Assembly (NCBI GenBank): GCA_003648225.1
Contig: QMOL01000127.1
Location: forward strand, 1-8,162
Direction: 5' to 3'
Length of the DNA stretch: 8,162 nt
DNA from: Chlamydiota bacterium
Lineage (GTDB): Bacteria; Auribacterota; UBA3054; B51-G9
Positions 6,238 to 8,162 of this stretch are shown piece after piece (position 1 is the first letter of the stretch; the number at the start of each line of letters is the position of its first letter). A program made the translations under genes and the position numbers. Under the pieces are notes generated by a model. The model saw only the letters and a list, made by a program, of their open reading frames with translations, had not been told where the DNA came from and made no database searches.

Positions 6238-6420
6238 ATATATAAAATTGCAGTCAAGGTGGACTCGGAAGTGCCACACAGATAATAATCAAGCACGATT
6301 TCTTGATTCAAAAAATATGGGATACGATTTATCAATCACGACCATATGGCTCTTGGGCAGCATCCGGCTTTAGAAAGCTCCTGTTCTAAACAGATTCGCA
6401 GTCGGCTACTCCTACAGTAA
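6223..6420 (+). ncRNA. Candidate structured non-coding RNA or leader
   Basis: The region follows a near-consensus promoter. It contains a series of inverted repeats: GTGGAC/GT-g-CCAC (6259-6277), AATCAAG/CTTGATT (6287-6293, 6302-6308), ATATGG/CCATAT (6315-6320, 6342-6347) enclosing GAT/ATC, and TTTAGAA/TTCTAAA (6369-6375, 6384-6390). The only sizeable plus-strand frame (6188-6373) starts inside the promoter and its product looks like no protein family. I do not recognise a known RNA: no tmRNA, RNase P, SRP, 6S or familiar riboswitch motif was seen. There is no clear intrinsic terminator, so the end at about 6420 is arbitrary. Confidence 0.3.
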
Positions 6421-6440
6421 AATTATTGGTAAATGTTACA

Positions 6441-6514
6441 GTTAAACCACAAAGCACAAAAAAGAAATTAAAAACTTAGTGTTCTTAGTGTCTTAGTGGT
6501 AAAAAATAATGAGA
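6441..6514. repeat. Tandem hairpin repeat, unit 1 (74 bp)
   Basis: The unit begins GTTAAACCACAAAG and ends with three CTTAGTG heptamers (9-, then 8-bp spacing), GTGGT and an A-rich tail. The left arm (ACCACAAAG) pairs imperfectly with the right arm (CTTAGTGGT), with one A-A mismatch. Bases 6465-6509 are identical to 6550-6594 of unit 2. Its left arm is shorter than in unit 2, as if one CACAAAG block had been lost. Confidence 0.85.
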
Positions 6515-6603
6515 GTTAAACCACAAAGTTCACAAAGTACACAAAGAAAAAATTAAAAACTTAGTGTTCTTAGTGTCTTAGTGGTAAAAAATAACGAGAG
6601 TTA
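6515..6603. repeat. Tandem hairpin repeat, unit 2 (85 bp plus GTTA of a third)
   Basis: This is the fuller copy. Three CACAAAG heptamers spaced 9 bp (6522-6546) form the left arm, and three CTTAGTG heptamers form the right arm, so the unit can fold into a long imperfect hairpin. It ends with GAGAGTTA, the junction sequence that also starts unit 2 after unit 1, consistent with tandem duplication. No reading frame across it looks like a protein. Similar CACAAAG/CTTTGTG-type repeats are, from memory, scattered in intergenic DNA of many bacteria; their mechanism of spread is not known to me. Confidence 0.85.
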
Positions 6604-6670
6604 TATTCCAAACGGGCGTATGCGAGGTGACAAAATTTGTTGATTACTATCGACAATTTGTGTTGATTGA

Positions 6671-6695
6671 TTAACTTTGCGATCTTTGCGCCTTG
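6671..6695. repeat. Degenerate CTTTGCG repeat relic
   Basis: Two CTTTGCG heptamers (6675-6681, 6684-6690) spaced 9 bp look like the right arm of a diverged relative of the units at 6441-6603. It sits only 12 bases before the Shine-Dalgarno of the DUF2061 gene, so it lies in that gene's 5' untranslated region if transcription comes from upstream. Confidence 0.4.
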
Positions 6696-6706
6696 AACGT
6701 GAGTAC

Positions 6707-6713
6707 AGGAGAG
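6707..6713 (+). promoter_or_regulatory. Strong Shine-Dalgarno of the DUF2061 gene
   Basis: AGGAGAG lies 4 bases before the ATG (its AGGAG core 6 bases before). This is the best ribosome site in the window and fixes the start at 6718. I found no convincing dedicated promoter in 6604-6706; transcription may come from the promoter at 6188-6216. Confidence 0.75.
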
Positions 6714-6717
6714 ATAA

Positions 6718-7002
6718 ATGACACGAACAAAAGAAGATCAAATTTATCGCGAGTCTCATTTGCGAAGCGTACTTAAAGCGTTCTCATGGCGTTTTGTGGC
6801 AACAAGTACAACTTTTGCAATCGTATACCTGGTCACAGGAAAGCTGTCGTTTGCCACTTCAATTGCCGGCGTGGAGGTAATCACGAAGATGGTTATCTAT
6901 TACTTCCACGAGCGCGCATGGCAACTGCTACCTCGGGGAAGCATTAGAACATTACTTAAGAGAAACAAGCATAACAAACCGGATGCAGGCGACGGCAAAT
7001 AG
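6718..7002 (+). CDS. DUF2061 family small membrane protein
   Basis: The 94-residue protein matches the DUF2061 family by eye: SHLRSVLKAFSWRFVATSTTFAIVYLVTG, then a second hydrophobic segment leading to GVEVITKMVIYYFHERAWQ. Two membrane-spanning stretches are likely (about 26-44 and 48-71), separated by a short GKLSFA turn. The N-terminus is polar, and the C-terminus is basic (RTLLKRNKHNK) and probably cytoplasmic. The conserved features of the family, the SWR motif and the HERAW motif, are both present. The molecular function of DUF2061 is not established; relatives occur alone or, as I recall, attached to sulfate-assimilation enzymes. Nothing nearby suggests sulfur metabolism. The start is supported by a strong Shine-Dalgarno. 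It stands alone between repeat DNA and a separate promoter. Confidence 0.85.
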   Translation: MTRTKEDQIYRESHLRSVLKAFSWRFVATSTTFAIVYLVTGKLSFATSIAGVEVITKMVIYYFHERAWQLLPRGSIRTLLKRNKHNKPDAGDGK

Positions 7003-7072
7003 TCGCGGCTGATCAGCGGTGTTAGCATGCGGTTAACTTTGTATAGATTATTATTCCCCACGACAATTCGAA

Positions 7073-7118
7073 ACTCTCCTCCGTCATGCGCGAAGTACGG
7101 TGGTCACTACGCGGGAGT
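7073..7118. repeat. GC-rich imperfect hairpin, REP-like
   Basis: CGCGAAGT (7089-7096) pairs with ACTACGCG (7106-7113) with one mismatch around a 9-base loop, and ACTC/GAGT (7073-7076, 7115-7118) can extend it. An alternative pairing is CCGT/ACGG (7081-7084, 7097-7100). The element is GC-rich against AT-rich flanks and shares CATGCGCG with the GC-rich patch at 134-141. It lies between the DUF2061 gene and the next promoter and could be a dispersed palindromic repeat or a terminator without a T tract. Confidence 0.4.
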
Positions 7119-7124
7119 ATATTC

Positions 7125-7153
7125 TTGACAGTTTTTTATAAAAAAGATACAAT
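7125..7153 (+). promoter_or_regulatory. Near-consensus promoter with T6/A6 spacer before the oxidoreductase
   Basis: TTGACA (7125-7130) and TACAAT (7148-7153) are 17 bp apart. The spacer (GTTTTTTATAAAAAAGA) has a T6 run and an A6 run like the one at 6188-6216. The predicted start near 7160 leaves a leader of about 135 bases before the oxidoreductase ATG. Confidence 0.7.
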
Positions 7154-7183
7154 ATTGCGGGATGTAGTTTATAATTAGCGGGT

Positions 7184-7222
7184 CCTTAAGAAGTATTTTT
7201 AAGGCTCCCTAAAGGGGAGTTT
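7184..7222 (+). promoter_or_regulatory. Adjacent double hairpin in the oxidoreductase leader (possible attenuator)
   Basis: CCTTAAGAA (7184-7192) pairs with TTTTTAAGG (7196-7204) through nine pairs, one of them G-U, around a GTA loop. The next base begins a second stem, CTCCC/GGGAG (7205-7209, 7215-7219), followed by TTT. The two stems abut, so they could stack. The T tract is too short for a strong terminator, so a leaky terminator, attenuator or regulatory RNA element is more likely. No known riboswitch consensus was recognised. Confidence 0.4.
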
Positions 7223-7245
7223 CATCGTAGCATAATTGACTTTTT

Positions 7246-7272
7246 ATGGGACGATCACTTAAAAAACTTTAA
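7246..7272 (+). CDS. Possible 8-codon leader ORF
   Basis: The short frame MGRSLKKL ends 22 bases before the oxidoreductase ATG, downstream of the leader hairpins. It has no clear Shine-Dalgarno. It could be a leader peptide or chance. The first seven residues match the conserved beginning of ribosomal protein S19 (MGRSLKK), but nothing else of rpsS follows. Confidence 0.12.
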   Translation: MGRSLKKL

Positions 7273-7294
7273 CAAATCTAAATTCTAAAATTAA

Positions 7295-8162
7295 ATGAAA
7301 ACTAAAACCATTCGCGTCGGCGTGCTTGGCGTTGGACGTGGGCAGGCATTTGCAGCAGGGATATCTAATCTTGTTAATATGAAATTGGTAGCACTATGCG
7401 ACACGTGGGCGGCTCGCCTCTCCGATGTAGGCAAGCTTTACGGTGTAACCACTTACACTGATTACGACCGGTTTTTAGAGCACGACATGGATGCAGTGAT
7501 TCTAGCCAATTATTTCCATGAACACGCTCCGTTCGCTATCAAAGCCCTGGAAGCCGGTTATCACGTCATGAGTGAATGTGCCTGCAACGGCACTCTTGCC
7601 GAAGGGGTAGCTTTATGTCGTGCTGTAGAACGAACGGGTTTAACCTACATGCTTGCGGAAAATTATCCTTATTCAGCTTCCAACATGGAAATGAGGCGAG
7701 TTTACCGCACAGGTGAGATAGGTAATGTTGCATACGCCGATGGTGAATACAACCATCCAATGCCCTTGGACGATTATTTGCGCATTTCTCCCGGCATTAA
7801 CCATTGGCGTAATTGGCTGCCCTCCACATACTATTGCACTCACGCTCTGGCGCCTCTGATGTATATTACCGACACCATACCGGTAAAGATTAATGCCCTC
7901 TCAATTGCCCGCAATAAAACGGACAAACAAACAATTCTTCGTTCCGATCCCGGCTCGGTAATTTTATGCCGAATGGATAACGGAGCCGTCTTTCGCCTCT
8001 TCGGCCTGTTCTTACCGGGACACAGCAACTGGTACCGGATTCACGGAGATCACGGGGCAATGGAAGTTACCAGAGGATTGGGGTTTCCTGCCCCTGAACG
8101 AGTACATATTTGGCACGAGGAATGGGACATGAAACCCGGCGGAGTTCGCGACCGAACCTACC
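7295..8162 (+). CDS. Gfo/Idh/MocA-family NAD(P)-dependent oxidoreductase, C-terminus beyond the window
   Basis: The frame opens at ATG 7295 and is still open at the window edge (289 codons seen). Residues 5-120 form a Rossmann fold: IRVGVLGVGRG (6-16, the dinucleotide-binding glycine loop), LVALCD (strand ending in an acidic residue) and DAVILANYFHEHAPFAIKALEAGYHVMSE. The usual EKP motif of the family reads E94-C95-A96 (SECACN), so its lysine is absent. The second part starts with the strand-helix AENYPYS and includes GEIGNVAYADGEYNHP, HWRNWLPSTYYCTHALAP (H170, H183) and WYRIHGDHGAMEV, typical of a sugar-dehydrogenase-like alpha/beta C-domain. Members oxidise or reduce sugars, inositols and derivatives; the substrate here cannot be named. 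There is no Shine-Dalgarno. It has its own promoter and leader, and it is richer in G+C than the lpx genes. Confidence 0.88.
   Translation, partial: MKTKTIRVGVLGVGRGQAFAAGISNLVNMKLVALCDTWAARLSDVGKLYGVTTYTDYDRFLEHDMDAVILANYFHEHAPFAIKALEAGYHVMSECACNGTLAEGVALCRAVERTGLTYMLAENYPYSASNMEMRRVYRTGEIGNVAYADGEYNHPMPLDDYLRISPGINHWRNWLPSTYYCTHALAPLMYITDTIPVKINALSIARNKTDKQTILRSDPGSVILCRMDNGAVFRLFGLFLPGHSNWYRIHGDHGAMEVTRGLGFPAPERVHIWHEEWDMKPGGVRDRTY

Noticed and set aside
6188..6373. A 61-codon plus-strand frame after the uvrB upstream region.
   Set aside because: Its first codons are the -35 box (a TTG start) and the promoter spacer, so its start would not be transcribed from that promoter; the product resembles nothing known.
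6441..6603. CRISPR array.
   Set aside because: Only two units with no variable spacers between short conserved repeats; the units are near-identical throughout, and no cas gene is present.
7008..7017. GCTGATCAGC palindrome just after the DUF2061 stop as a terminator.
   Set aside because: A self-complementary 10-mer has no loop unless the centre is opened, and no T tract follows.
7566..8028. Minus-strand frames at 7566-7760 and 7840-8028.
   Set aside because: They are antisense to the continuous oxidoreductase frame, which has clear family motifs across both intervals.

Overview
This AT-rich window comes from a Gram-negative (diderm) bacterium. It carries an outer-membrane/lipid A cluster, a convergent DNA repair gene, a repeat-bearing intergenic region and the start of a less AT-rich accessory segment. 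The lipid A genes lpxD, lpxC, fabZ and lpxA are contiguous behind an OmpH/Skp-type periplasmic chaperone, the order typical of the FCB (Bacteroidota-like) assemblage. However, lpxC and fabZ are separate genes, whereas most Bacteroidota and Chlorobiota have an LpxC/FabZ fusion. The promoters look like ordinary sigma-70 sites. I lean towards a candidate phylum near the FCB root or another deep diderm lineage; this is inference, with low confidence.

Layout: 1-313 has no confident gene. It holds an edge hairpin, a run of small hairpins and a promoter. 314-4039 is one tightly packed plus-strand operon: skp-like, lpxD, lpxC, fabZ, lpxA. Skp would escort outer-membrane proteins, LpxA/LpxC/LpxD perform the first three committed steps of lipid A synthesis, and FabZ makes acyl chains from the same hydroxyacyl-ACP pool. 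lpxB is not next to lpxA. 4040-4197 is a convergent intergenic stretch with hairpins. 4198-6120 is uvrB on the minus strand, starting at GTG and ending before the usual C-terminal UVR domain.

6121-6717 is a long gap. It contains the uvrB promoter back to back with a near-consensus plus-strand promoter, a possible structured RNA, and two tandem copies of a 74-85 bp hairpin-forming repeat built from 9-bp periodic heptamers. 6718-7002 is a small DUF2061 membrane protein with a clear Shine-Dalgarno site. 7003-7294 holds a second near-consensus promoter whose spacer has the same T6/A6 design as the first, then a leader with two adjacent hairpins. From 7295 to the window edge runs an incomplete Gfo/Idh/MocA-family oxidoreductase. 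From about 6700 onward the DNA is visibly less AT-rich than the lpx and uvrB genes.

No phage, transposase, CRISPR, tRNA or rRNA was seen. The most interesting unexplained signals are the paired T6/A6 promoters with their untranslated structured transcripts, the UVR-less UvrB, and the heptamer hairpin repeats.
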